A stretch of DNA of 45,879 bases from Crocinitomicaceae bacterium (lineage in GTDB: Bacteria > Bacteroidota > Bacteroidia > Flavobacteriales_D > Crocinitomicaceae). The notes below the pieces were generated by a model. That model saw nothing but the letters and a program-made list of their open reading frames with translations. It was not told the DNA's origin and did no database searches. The stretch covers positions 1-45,879 of the forward strand of contig JAQXCN010000064.1 of the NCBI GenBank assembly GCA_029251865.1, in the 5' to 3' direction. This document shows positions 1 to 7,412 of this stretch, in pieces (within the stretch, counting starts at the first letter, position 1; every line of letters begins with the position of its first letter). A program made the position numbers and the translations under genes.

Positions 1-1585
1 GTGTGTTAATCCGCAATGTCATTTGGTGCGTGAAAAGATTTCTTTCTAAAGTCGGCTGATAGGCTCTTGTTGTCTGTAAAACAAGCGCAAATTGATTGAA
101 GGATACTCCTACAGAACCGGTATACTGGTCATACGAGCCATAAGAAGCGCCAATGAATAGTTTGTCTAGGTCAAAGGAAAAGCCTCCGTAATAGGCCGTG
201 TTTGTCTTATTTGTTCTGAGGTAAATATAGGGGTGAAAACTTACCTTTTCATTTCTGGACATGTATTGGGTACCTGCAATGGCGGAATAGGTAGTTGCGA
301 TTCTATTCTCATTATTCTGTTCGTTTTGGTACAGATTTTCGATGTGGTTTAGGAGGTTTTCTGCCTGAAAGCCAATATAGAAGACTTTCGTATTAAATGT
401 AAAGCCTGCATCTAGTTCTCTATACCATAGTTTTCTACCAATCTTCTGCGTGCTATCAAAAGAGTACATCTGAGCAGAATTTTCATGGTACAGTGAAACC
501 GTATTATTTTCAATCTGGTTTGCGTTCAGTAACTTATTACCTACCTTTAATTTAGCAGCTGGTTCGAGTGAAATGTTTCGCGACAGCGCTATTTTGGGTG
601 AAAACACAAAAGCAGCGTTCCAGTCTTGTATGGCGCCATTAGCATAGGTGTCATAATTGATCTGTGCTCCTAATCCCGATCTTAAGGCGCGTGCATATGT
701 ATCAAACGATAATTCCTGTGATAATTTTTGGTTTGAGGTCGTTAGCCATCTTGTGCGGGTTGTTGAAATGAATCTTGATTGAGAAATAGCCCCAGTTGTA
801 CTCAAGTTTACATTGTTTGATGCTATTCCAGGTATCATGTAAAAATGATCCTTATAGTTACTAAAAGCTACACTTTTGGATAATGCACGGTCTATTTTGT
901 TAAATAATGATTTTGTGTTAACACGAATTCCGTTGAGTGAGAATCGTTTCTTTGGGGTACTCAATTCTTGTTTGTATTGTATTCCTTTTATTACCGTGTT
1001 ATTAACAACTAAACCTGGCAACTGGATAGGCATAGTAGAGGCGCGTATGATTTGCGATTCAATTGCATTCGGCGTTATGTCAATAGTCGCGATAGTATGA
1101 CTGCTTTCCTCGTATTTGGTATCGAAAACTTTTTCTTTAATTAATTCTGGGGCGTCGTGTAAGGCATTTATTGCTTTTGTATCAGTTTCCTCGATTCGTA
1201 AGATTTTCGGTCCGTTTGAATCAGTTTTTTGACTTGTATTATTTTCGTTAATATACTGTATGTAAGATGTTTGTATTTTTTTATTTAAACTATTTTTATA
1301 CCCACTTAATTCGTGAGATTTTGATATTAATAGTATGAGTACGGCTCCGATCACACTGGTCGAATAATAGCCAATACGAGGTGTTTTTTTCTTTTTGAAA
1401 TGAATTTCGGGAGCATAGTTTTGAGCAACTGTTGCTTTGGACATGTTCCACATGTCCAAGTCAATCTCGAGTTCTGGGTGGTTCAGTATATATTTCTCGA
1501 GTAATTCTTTCTGATAGGTGCTCAGATTACCTTCTGTATAATCAAAAAGCCATAAATCTATATTCTCAAAATTCGGTGATGTCAT
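1..1585 (-). CDS. Anti-sigma-like / PorP-SprF-like barrel fusion protein, C-terminus cut by window edge
   Basis: The frame is open from the ATG at 1585 to the window edge: 528 codons with no stop. Residues 1-65 look like the cytoplasmic anti-sigma head common in Bacteroidota (LWLFDYTEGNLS near residue 11, then a Leu/Glu-rich helix to about 45). A KKKK stretch (64-67) precedes one membrane helix at about 71-88. Residues 90-210 are a polar, probably periplasmic linker. Residues about 225-528 alternate like beta strands and resemble PorP/SprF type IX secretion outer-membrane proteins (for example GLGAQINYDTYANG at 305-318, FDLDKLFIGASYGS at 471-484). The last visible residues, HQMTLRINT, look like a terminal barrel strand, so only a few residues are probably missing. 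The ATG overlaps the sigma factor stop in ATGA, suggesting coupled translation. I infer a protein that spans both membranes and restrains the sigma factor. The barrel family assignment is by eye. Confidence 0.75.
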   Translation of the reverse strand, partial: MTSPNFENIDLWLFDYTEGNLSTYQKELLEKYILNHPELEIDLDMWNMSKATVAQNYAPEIHFKKKKTPRIGYYSTSVIGAVLILLISKSHELSGYKNSLNKKIQTSYIQYINENNTSQKTDSNGPKILRIEETDTKAINALHDAPELIKEKVFDTKYEESSHTIATIDITPNAIESQIIRASTMPIQLPGLVVNNTVIKGIQYKQELSTPKKRFSLNGIRVNTKSLFNKIDRALSKSVAFSNYKDHFYMIPGIASNNVNLSTTGAISQSRFISTTRTRWLTTSNQKLSQELSFDTYARALRSGLGAQINYDTYANGAIQDWNAAFVFSPKIALSRNISLEPAAKLKVGNKLLNANQIENNTVSLYHENSAQMYSFDSTQKIGRKLWYRELDAGFTFNTKVFYIGFQAENLLNHIENLYQNEQNNENRIATTYSAIAGTQYMSRNEKVSFHPYIYLRTNKTNTAYYGGFSFDLDKLFIGASYGSYDQYTGSVGVSFNQFALVLQTTRAYQPTLERNLFTHQMTLRINT

Positions 1586-2070
1586 ACTGTCTTACTCAAT
1601 CCGATTAACTGCTTTTTAATTTTCACTCTTGCACGAAAAAGATAAACCTTGACTTGGGATGCAGACAAATTGAGAATAAGTCCAATATCCTTGTAAGAAT
1701 AGCCTTCTATGTCTCTCAATAGAATAATACTTTTTTGAGTTGGAGGGAGGATATTTACCATTCGCTCAACAACCTGCATTGATTCGAAACTTGAATCAAA
1801 TGGGGTAGAAGGGGTCGGTAATTCTTGGTTTGACATATAGCTCGTTCGCGATTTTCTTGCGGTATAATTCACCATTGCGTTGTGCGTACATCTGTAAAGC
1901 CAAGGTTTTACTGTTTCCAAATCAATTGTTTTTCTATTCAGCCACATCTTTTCAAAAACATCTTGAATAATATCCTTTGCGTCTTCTTGATTTCTCAGGA
2001 AATGAAAGGCATACCGGTAAAGTTGGGCACTAAGCTCGTCAATCACGGTGTTATATTCATGCTTTCTCAA
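1582..2070 (-). CDS. ECF-type RNA polymerase sigma factor
   Basis: A 162-aa extracytoplasmic-function sigma factor. Region 2 spans about residues 9-75 (YRYAFHFLRNQEDAKDIIQDVFEKMW; the DIIQDVF core is diagnostic) and region 4 about 100-155 (LPPTQKSIILLRDIEGYSYKDIG followed by a helix-turn-helix with LSASQVKVYLFRAR). Regions 1 and 3 are absent, as usual for this group. The start chosen is TTG at 2070. The nearest ATG is out of frame and an in-frame stop lies 45 bp upstream, so only TTG, an upstream ATT or the GTG at residue 9 are possible. The gene overlaps the downstream anti-sigma/barrel gene by ATGA, so the two form one expression unit. It probably directs a small regulon under control of its neighbour, possibly including its own promoter. 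Confidence 0.92.
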   Translation of the reverse strand: MRKHEYNTVIDELSAQLYRYAFHFLRNQEDAKDIIQDVFEKMWLNRKTIDLETVKPWLYRCTHNAMVNYTARKSRTSYMSNQELPTPSTPFDSSFESMQVVERMVNILPPTQKSIILLRDIEGYSYKDIGLILNLSASQVKVYLFRARVKIKKQLIGLSKTV

Positions 2071-2088
2071 ATAGGTGCATTTACAGTT

Positions 2089-2126
2089 AATACAAATTGA
2101 AACAATGAAAAGTTACAGGTCGTAAC
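2089..2126 (-). promoter_or_regulatory. Possible ECF-type autoregulated promoter with inverted repeat
   Basis: On the minus strand TGTAAC (2117-2112) is followed after 17 bp by TGTATT (2094-2089). The TGTAAC box with its AAC core resembles a -35 element used by Bacteroidota ECF sigma factors. It is also one arm of a perfect inverted repeat, GTTAC-GACCT-GTAAC (2126-2112). A start near 2083 would give a leader of about a dozen bases before the TTG at 2070. Promoter function is inferred. Confidence 0.35.
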
Positions 2127-2134
2127 CATCCTAA

Positions 2135-2142
2135 CAAATATA
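2135..2142 (-). promoter_or_regulatory. Vegetative -7 box upstream of the ECF sigma gene
   Basis: TATATTTG on the minus strand matches the Bacteroidota TAnnTTTG element. It lies 65 bp upstream of the sigma start, between that gene and the end of the Nudix gene. It could provide basal transcription alongside the ECF-like promoter nearer the start. No clear -33 TTTG was found. Confidence 0.4.
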
Positions 2143-2160
2143 AGGAAACTTATTTAGCTT

Positions 2161-2919
2161 CTAAAACCCGAAATTATCAAAACCTTCTTCAGATAACTTT
2201 TTGTAATTTTCCTCGTTAAACTTGAATAGTTGCGAAGGTTTGTGGGGAACGCCGATCTGTTTTTCTTCAAGATTGGTGAGGATGTTTAGGTTTAAAATCT
2301 TTCGCCTAAAGTTTCTTTTGTCGAGGGCTTTATCTAGGATACATTCGTAAAGTTTGTGAAGCTGACTAAGTGTAAATTTCTCCGGTAACAGATTGAAGCC
2401 GATGGGTTGAATTTTAATCTTTCTTTTTAATTGATCTAATCCTGCTTGCAGAATGTCAAAATGGTCAAATGCTAAATCAAATACTTCTTTAACAGGTGCC
2501 CATCCTGCACTTTTTGCAAATGAACTTGCTTTTGGATTGAAGTTAGGCATTCGCACGAGAGAATAGTAGGCAACAGTAATAACACGAGCATTAGGTTCGG
2601 CACGAATTGATTCGAGCCATTTTCTATCTGAATCTTTCTTTCCTATCCTATTTGGATCTCCGAAAGCACCAATTTGCTCAAGGTAGATATTTTCAATCCC
2701 TGTCAATTCTTTTAAAACTCTTCTAGCTGCTTCATCTAAGTTTTCTGTATCAAATATAAGGTCGCCGGGAACGGCCATCCTTGATTGGCTGTAAGCTTCA
2801 GTACTACCACTGTCAATTAGTAAGACGTATAATTGGTCTAAGTCAAACCCAAAAATCACACAGTCGACAGATAAGCTAGGATTGAGCTCTTTTTTATTGT
2901 TTTTTGATTGCAAATTCAC
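2161..2919 (-). CDS. NrtR-like Nudix transcriptional regulator with degenerate Nudix box
   Basis: A 252-aa protein in the NrtR/AraR layout: Nudix fold at about residues 15-150 and a winged-helix DNA-binding domain at about 158-245 (FTLSQLHKLYE, then KRNFRRKILN, typical of this family). The Nudix box at 52-75 is damaged: the G-to-E spacing is one residue longer than Gx5E, and two of the catalytic glutamates are Val68 and Leu72 (RVLKELTGI in place of REUxEExGU). It should therefore sense a ligand rather than hydrolyse it. The start is GTG at 2919; no in-frame ATG is close. It is divergent from the BadF-type sugar kinase at 2991, the obvious candidate target, so amino-sugar control is a reasonable but untested inference. 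Confidence 0.85.
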   Translation of the reverse strand: MNLQSKNNKKELNPSLSVDCVIFGFDLDQLYVLLIDSGSTEAYSQSRMAVPGDLIFDTENLDEAARRVLKELTGIENIYLEQIGAFGDPNRIGKKDSDRKWLESIRAEPNARVITVAYYSLVRMPNFNPKASSFAKSAGWAPVKEVFDLAFDHFDILQAGLDQLKRKIKIQPIGFNLLPEKFTLSQLHKLYECILDKALDKRNFRRKILNLNILTNLEEKQIGVPHKPSQLFKFNEENYKKLSEEGFDNFGF

Positions 2920-2922
2920 AAC

Positions 2923-2932
2923 TTAATATTAA
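2923..2932. repeat. Palindrome in the divergent Nudix regulator / kinase promoter region
   Basis: TTAATATTAA is a perfect 10-bp palindrome flanked by ACAA (2918-2921) and TTGT (2933-2936). It sits 4 bp upstream of the regulator start codon and 7 bp before the kinase -7 box. It is a candidate operator for the NrtR-like protein, but AT-rich palindromes of this size also occur by chance. Confidence 0.3.
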
Positions 2933-2938
2933 TTGTAT

Positions 2939-2946
2939 TATATTTG
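2939..2946 (+). promoter_or_regulatory. -7 promoter box for the BadF-type kinase
   Basis: TATATTTG matches the Bacteroidota TAnnTTTG consensus, 45 bp upstream of the kinase ATG at 2991. No convincing -33 element is present at the usual distance, so the promoter may depend on a regulator. Confidence 0.45.
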
Positions 2947-2990
2947 AAAGTGTTCAAAAGACACATAGCTATAAAAAACAATTTTAACAT

Positions 2991-3854
2991 ATGATTTTTA
3001 TCATTGAAAGTGGTTCAACTAAAAGCGACTGGGTTTTAGTTGATAACAAATCTAAACAAACTTTTTACAAAACCATTGGCTTTAATCCATATTTTCATTC
3101 TTCAGATGTTGTGGCGGCTGAGATAAGGAAAAACAAGTCGATTATGGCGCACGTTGGCGAAGTCTCAAAAATTTTTTTCTATGGTGCGGGTTGTTCAAGT
3201 GAAAGGTTAAATAAAGAAATAGAATCTGGATTAAAGGCTGTTTTCACCGAGGCTGAAGTTTTAGTTGATCACGATCTTTTAGCATGTGCTTACGCGACCT
3301 ATGATGGAGAACCAGGAATCTCTTGCATTATCGGAACGGGTTCGAATTCTTGCTTTTTTGATGGTGCCGAGTTATCTGAAGAGGTCCCAGCATTAGGATA
3401 CGTTTTGGGTGACGAGGGAAGTGGTAGTTATTTCGGTAAGTTTTTACTCGCAAATTTTTTGTATCACAGATTACCTGAAGATATTTTAGTTGACTTTCAA
3501 AAGACCTATAAATTAAGTCATTCCGAAATTGTGTCTAATGTTTACAAAAGTGATAGCGCCAATGTATTTATAGCATCTTTTATGCCGTTTATTGTAAAAC
3601 ATAAGGAGCATGAATTTTTCAAGCAAATTATCGTGAACGGATTAAAGACATTCATGGAAGTTCATGTGTGTTGTTATGAGGATTATCTGAATACACCCGT
3701 ACATTTTGTCGGTTCGCTGTCTGCACTTCTCGAAAATCATTTGAGACAAGCTGCGGATGATTTAGGGATTGAGATTAAATCGATTATCGCAAAACCAGTA
3801 GACAATCTTGTGAGTTACCACTTAAAGTATATCCTTAAAAATGAATTGGCTTAA
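2991..3854 (+). CDS. BadF/BcrA-type ATPase family sugar kinase (N-acetylglucosamine kinase-like)
   Basis: A 287-aa protein of the ASKHA superfamily. The phosphate-1 motif is ESGSTKSDW (residues 6-14), the phosphate-2 motif is CIIGTGSNS at about 112-120, and the nucleotide-binding loop GDEGSGSYFGK follows at about 140-150. This combination is typical of the BadF/BadG family members annotated as N-acetylglucosamine kinases in Bacteroidota, which phosphorylate the free amino sugar during cell-wall or chitin-fragment recycling. The exact substrate cannot be read from sequence. The gene is transcribed away from the NrtR-like regulator, with a -7 box at 2939-2946, and converges on a methyltransferase gene 11 bp beyond its stop. 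Confidence 0.85.
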   Translation: MIFIIESGSTKSDWVLVDNKSKQTFYKTIGFNPYFHSSDVVAAEIRKNKSIMAHVGEVSKIFFYGAGCSSERLNKEIESGLKAVFTEAEVLVDHDLLACAYATYDGEPGISCIIGTGSNSCFFDGAELSEEVPALGYVLGDEGSGSYFGKFLLANFLYHRLPEDILVDFQKTYKLSHSEIVSNVYKSDSANVFIASFMPFIVKHKEHEFFKQIIVNGLKTFMEVHVCCYEDYLNTPVHFVGSLSALLENHLRQAADDLGIEIKSIIAKPVDNLVSYHLKYILKNELA

Positions 3855-3865
3855 CTGAAAATATT

Positions 3866-4432
3866 CTAATTAGAACATTTTATTAATACCTCGGTTCCCA
3901 ATCTAGGTTCTGAAGAATTGTGACATTTCCTTATTTCTACTTTTTTAAAGCCTTTTAAAAAAAGTTTCTTGTATTCCTCTTTATTTCCTCCGAAGGGAGG
4001 TCCTTCTAAAAATTCGCGGTTGAAAAGCACCCCGGTAAGAACACCATTTGCCCTAAGTAATTCAGCACACTTTTTTACATAGTCAATTCTCAAGCATGGA
4101 TCAATTGCACAAAAAAAAGTTTGTTCAATGATAACGTCATAATTTGCAGTGTGCTCAAAGAAATCTCCATGTATGACTTTGTTTTTAGGGAAATTAGGGT
4201 GAGCGTTTGTAAAATTAACAAGAGGTTCTTTTACGATATCGATGATATGAACGTCATTAAAGCCGTGACTGTGAAGGAATCTTGCTTCATGTGCGTTTCC
4301 ACATCCAGGAATTAAAATTTTATCATTTACATTTAGGGTCTTAAAAATGGGTAAAAGAGGTTTGGATACCTGTCCTAAATCCCAACCTGTTTTGTTATTT
4401 TGGTATCTGTCACTCCAATATGATGCTTTCAT
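3866..4432 (-). CDS. TPMT-family SAM-dependent methyltransferase
   Basis: A 188-aa class I methyltransferase of the thiopurine S-methyltransferase family. The N-terminus SYWSDRYQNNKTGWDLG, the SAM-binding motif ILIPGCGNAHEA (about 39-50), the acidic strand end IIDI (about 63-66), IEQTFFCAIDP (about 102-112) and GPPFGG (about 144-149) are family hallmarks. Bacterial members act on thio or metalloid substrates, or on unknown ones. It is the last gene of a minus-strand cluster, 14 bp after bioA. BioC, the biotin-pathway methyltransferase, belongs to a different and longer family, so a role in biotin synthesis is suggested only by position. Confidence 0.85.
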   Translation of the reverse strand: MKASYWSDRYQNNKTGWDLGQVSKPLLPIFKTLNVNDKILIPGCGNAHEARFLHSHGFNDVHIIDIVKEPLVNFTNAHPNFPKNKVIHGDFFEHTANYDVIIEQTFFCAIDPCLRIDYVKKCAELLRANGVLTGVLFNREFLEGPPFGGNKEEYKKLFLKGFKKVEIRKCHNSSEPRLGTEVLIKCSN

Positions 4433-4446
4433 TTTTCTTTATTTGC

Positions 4447-5709
4447 CTAAATGATTTCGAAGCTATTTTGAATAGCATCATATATTCTTTGTAACTCGGT
4501 CTGCGAAATCACAAATGGGGCGAGTATATATACCGTGTTTCCTAGGGGTCGAAGATAAACTCCTTGTGCCATATAAAAGTCATATAACCGATAACGTAAA
4601 TCTCCGTAGCGGTCAACGTTTACATTAAAATCTAACGCGAAAATAACACCTTGCTGCCTTGTGTTTTTAACTTTAGGATGGTCCTTTATTTTTTCATTGA
4701 AGCGACGATGAGATGCTTCTATATTTTTTATGTTATTCTGTATTTCACTTGACTTTAAAAGCTCAAGACTTGCGAGTGCGGCAGAGCAAGATGTGGGGTT
4801 TGCTGAATAGGTATGACCATGAAAAAACCCTTGCTCCATTTTTGAGCTTAAAAAGGCTTCATAGATCATTTGATTACAACTCGTAATTGCCATAGGTCCT
4901 ATGCCGCCCGTTAAAGATTTAGAAAGGCAAATGATATCTGGAAGGCAAGACATAAATTCGGAGGCGAAATTCTTGCCTGTTTTTCCGAACCCCGTCATTA
5001 CCTCATCAGCAATAGTTATGATGTTTTCGCCTTTAGCGACTTCTAGTAGCTCATTCAGCGCTTTTGGTTCATGCATTTTCATCGCAGCTGCCCCCTGAAC
5101 AATAGGTTCATAAACAAAAGCAGCGATATCATTTTTTTTTGCAAGTTCTCGAATAATCGCAATGCTTTGCTTTACATTTTCTTTATTTGGAGCTGGTATT
5201 CTTATTACCTCAAGGAAATAATCTGAAAATGGCCCATTATATATTGATAAATCAGAGACTGACATTGCGCCAAAGGTGTCACCATGAAAGCCATCGTCTA
5301 ATGCAATAATTTTTTGTTTTTTAACACCCTTGTTATGGTGGTATTGAAGTGCCATTTTAATCGCGATATCAATGGATGTGGACCCATTGTCAGAGAAAAA
5401 TAGTTTGTCTTGATTTTCTGGTAGTATTTTTAAGAGTTCCCTTGCGAGATTTATTGCAGGCTGATGGGTAAACCCCGTAAAAACAACATGGTCTAATTCG
5501 GTCATTTGTTCAGCCACTTTTGAGGTGATTTCAGGATTGCAATGACCATACATACAAGTGTACCATGAGGCTATTCCGTCAATGTACTCGTTATCGTATT
5601 CGTCATATAGCATAACGCCTTTCGCCTTTTTTATAAGCAAATGTTCTGGGTGAAGCTGATGCTGCGTGAGGGGGTGCCAAAGAAATTTTTTATCGTCTTC
5701 AAGATTCAT
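4447..5709 (-). CDS. bioA: Adenosylmethionine--8-amino-7-oxononanoate aminotransferase
   Basis: A 420-aa class III aminotransferase that converts KAPA to DAPA in biotin synthesis, normally using S-adenosylmethionine as amino donor. The N-terminal HPLTQHQ (12-18), the SWYTCMYGHCNP region (48-59), the FHGDTFGAMS motif (141-150), the PLP-contacting Asp235 in IADEVMTGFGKTG, and Lys264 in LSKSLTGGIGP as the Schiff-base lysine are all present. Length is normal. It lies 15 bp downstream of bioD in the same operon. bioB, bioF and the pimelate-forming genes are not in this window, so the pathway is split or continues elsewhere. Confidence 0.95.
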   Translation of the reverse strand: MNLEDDKKFLWHPLTQHQLHPEHLLIKKAKGVMLYDEYDNEYIDGIASWYTCMYGHCNPEITSKVAEQMTELDHVVFTGFTHQPAINLARELLKILPENQDKLFFSDNGSTSIDIAIKMALQYHHNKGVKKQKIIALDDGFHGDTFGAMSVSDLSIYNGPFSDYFLEVIRIPAPNKENVKQSIAIIRELAKKNDIAAFVYEPIVQGAAAMKMHEPKALNELLEVAKGENIITIADEVMTGFGKTGKNFASEFMSCLPDIICLSKSLTGGIGPMAITSCNQMIYEAFLSSKMEQGFFHGHTYSANPTSCSAALASLELLKSSEIQNNIKNIEASHRRFNEKIKDHPKVKNTRQQGVIFALDFNVNVDRYGDLRYRLYDFYMAQGVYLRPLGNTVYILAPFVISQTELQRIYDAIQNSFEII

Positions 5710-5724
5710 ATCCTAAACGGCAAT

Positions 5725-6363
5725 TTAATCTAATTTGGAAACAAAGTTAAGGATAGTATTCTTATTGAGAGTTTTAAAAATAGGAACTCTAAAAAGCATT
5801 TGAATATTCGTGGATTTCGAAATAATATCGAATGTGTAGGGTAGTTCTTCACCAACAAAAACTAATCCTGCTATTTTTATCTTACTTCTTTTAAGATGTT
5901 CAATTGTCAAAAGTGTATGATTGATATTGCCTAGGTATTCTTTAACAACAACAATGACTTGAGCATCTAATTTTAAAATTAAATCGCAAATAGTATCGTT
6001 TTCGTAATTCAAAGGAACTAAAAGCCCTCCTGCACCTTCAATAATAAATGGTTTATTGCTTTTTGGTAAGGCGATTGAATCAACTTTTATTTTTTTTCCT
6101 TCTAATTCAGCGGCGGCATGAGGAGATAGGGGGGCATCAAATTGGTAAGCTTCTTTTAAAATACGAAAAGATGAATGCGACACGAGTTTTTTCAGCGTTT
6201 GGGAATCTCCACCTTCAGGATCTCCTGATTGAATAGGTTTCCAATAATCTGCATTCGCCCATTCACAAAGAATAGCAGAAACAACTGTTTTCCCTACATC
6301 TGTTCCAATTCCGGTAACAAAAGTTGGTATTGAAAAATCAATACCCGATAAAGCCTTATTCAT
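5725..6363 (-). CDS. bioD: Dethiobiotin synthetase
   Basis: A 212-aa ATP-dependent enzyme that carboxylates DAPA and closes the ureido ring to form dethiobiotin. The P-loop GIGTDVGKT is at residues 18-26, the conserved WKPIQSG segment at 41-47 and the IEGAGGLLVPL motif at 108-118. Its ATG lies 1 bp from the stop of the upstream lipoprotein gene and bioA follows 15 bp downstream, so the three are very likely co-transcribed from the -7 box at 6884-6891. Confidence 0.95.
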   Translation of the reverse strand: MNKALSGIDFSIPTFVTGIGTDVGKTVVSAILCEWANADYWKPIQSGDPEGGDSQTLKKLVSHSSFRILKEAYQFDAPLSPHAAAELEGKKIKVDSIALPKSNKPFIIEGAGGLLVPLNYENDTICDLILKLDAQVIVVVKEYLGNINHTLLTIEHLKRSKIKIAGLVFVGEELPYTFDIISKSTNIQMLFRVPIFKTLNKNTILNFVSKLD

Positions 6364-6364
6364 T

Positions 6365-6856
6365 TTATTCCTCTGTATATGTGTACAATAACGTGGTGTC
6401 TGCGAAATTAAGCTTAATACTACTTCCTCCTTCTTTTAAATAAGCGAGTTCTGAAATATCTATGACCAATTCTTGCTCGATGTACTCTCGGCATGTATCA
6501 CCATTGGCGTAGTGAATTAATTCAGCTGAGCGTATGGGAGGAAGAGACTTTGAAATCATTGGGTTTCCAATGAATTCAAACTTATGTTTGCTACATCCGC
6601 CAGAGTACCCAATTTTTAAGTTAAGTGTATTCTCTGAGATATTTGAGCCTAGTATTTGAACAGATGCTTTATTCTTTGCGTCATTTCTCGCAATTTTTGC
6701 CTTTATGATTATTGGATCGTGAATTCGTTCAGTAATGCCTCCTGACGGTTTTGTTTTGTTTTCAATTTGGGTGACTTGATTCTTGGCTTCCATATCTTTC
6801 GTTGTTTTACAAGAGGTTGCTAATATCAACAGTGTTAGGATCATTAAATTCTTCAT
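6365..6856 (-). CDS. Putative lipoprotein, first gene of the bioD-bioA transcript (paralogue of the next gene upstream)
   Basis: A 163-aa protein with a lipoprotein signal ending in LATSC, then a secreted domain of unknown function. An earlier ATG at 6880 would add 8 residues, but it lies only 3 bp below the TATATTTG box and probably precedes the transcription start, so I chose the ATG at 6856. The domain has two recognisable elements: a strand pair followed by GYSGGCSKHKFEF, and NGDTC before a LVIDIS strand. The same pattern appears in the neighbouring lipoprotein (SSCIGNDQFDF; NENDC; IIDLR), so the two are paralogues. No known domain was recognised. Its junction with bioD is only 1 bp. Confidence 0.75.
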   Translation of the reverse strand: MKNLMILTLLILATSCKTTKDMEAKNQVTQIENKTKPSGGITERIHDPIIIKAKIARNDAKNKASVQILGSNISENTLNLKIGYSGGCSKHKFEFIGNPMISKSLPPIRSAELIHYANGDTCREYIEQELVIDISELAYLKEGGSSIKLNFADTTLLYTYTEE

Positions 6857-6883
6857 AACTATAATGTTTTCATTTTTCAATTC

Positions 6884-6891
6884 AAATATAA
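6884..6891 (-). promoter_or_regulatory. -7 promoter box for the lipoprotein-bioD-bioA-methyltransferase operon
   Basis: TATATTTG on the minus strand matches TAnnTTTG and lies 27 bp upstream of the ATG at 6856. Its position argues against the earlier ATG at 6880 as the lipoprotein start. No BirA-type operator was recognised nearby. Confidence 0.5.
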
Positions 6892-6904
6892 TACCAAAGT
6901 GCTA

Positions 6905-7375
6905 TTATTTGTTATCTCGATGTGGAATATAAACATAGGTCATCAGTGTTCTCCATCCTCCAATATGCAAAATCGTTTCGGCATCTCTTTCCTTATAACT
7001 TGTTAAAGCCCGTAAATCAATAATTTTAGTAATGTTTTTAAGGTCGCAATCATTTTCGTTTCCTTTTATACTTAAACGAGCAGTTCTATGTGCCTTGCCT
7101 GAGGAATCGAAAGTTAATTGTCCCCCGGTAAAATCAAATTGATCATTTCCGATACAGGAGCTTTTATATTCAATTTGAAGATACAGAAGGTTTGCATCGA
7201 TGAAAGCATTAATTATACGGAATGTTTTAGATTCAGGAAAACTTCCTTTATTTGAGGCTTTTATATGTATCTCTTCCATTCCGTTACCAAAAAAGTAAGG
7301 GTCGATTACAGTTGTTTTTGAACATGAGAATAGCGCTGCACAAAAGGAGAGTAAAAAAGTAATTGTTCTGTTCAT
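6905..7375 (-). CDS. Putative lipoprotein, paralogue of its downstream neighbour
   Basis: A 156-aa protein with a lipoprotein signal, lipobox ALFSC near residues 15-18. The mature domain shares spacing and key residues with the lipoprotein at 6365-6856: a hydrophobic strand pair (INAFIDANLLYLQIEY), a Cys-containing turn followed by F-D-F, then an NENDC motif before a strand with IIDLRAL. The pair probably arose by tandem duplication. It is separated by 48 bp from its paralogue, which has its own -7 box, and is divergent from rimO across 37 bp. Function is unknown. Confidence 0.75.
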   Translation of the reverse strand: MNRTITFLLSFCAALFSCSKTTVIDPYFFGNGMEEIHIKASNKGSFPESKTFRIINAFIDANLLYLQIEYKSSCIGNDQFDFTGGQLTFDSSGKAHRTARLSIKGNENDCDLKNITKIIDLRALTSYKERDAETILHIGGWRTLMTYVYIPHRDNK

Positions 7376-7397
7376 AGTAAGATTAACGAAAGTACCT

Positions 7398-7405
7398 TAT
7401 TTTTG
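7398..7405 (+). promoter_or_regulatory. -7 promoter box for rimO
   Basis: TATTTTTG matches TAnnTTTG and ends 7 bp before the rimO ATG at 7413. Transcription would begin at or very near the start codon, implying a very short leader or a leaderless mRNA. Confidence 0.5.
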
Positions 7406-7412
7406 CCAACAA

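Noticed and set aside
876..1100. Small plus-strand reading frame inside the anti-sigma/barrel gene
   Set aside because: It lies opposite a continuous, well-supported coding frame and has no recognisable product.
3866..4432. Methyltransferase as BioC
   Set aside because: Its motifs are those of the TPMT family and it is shorter than BioC; only position links it to biotin, so it is kept as a weak finding.
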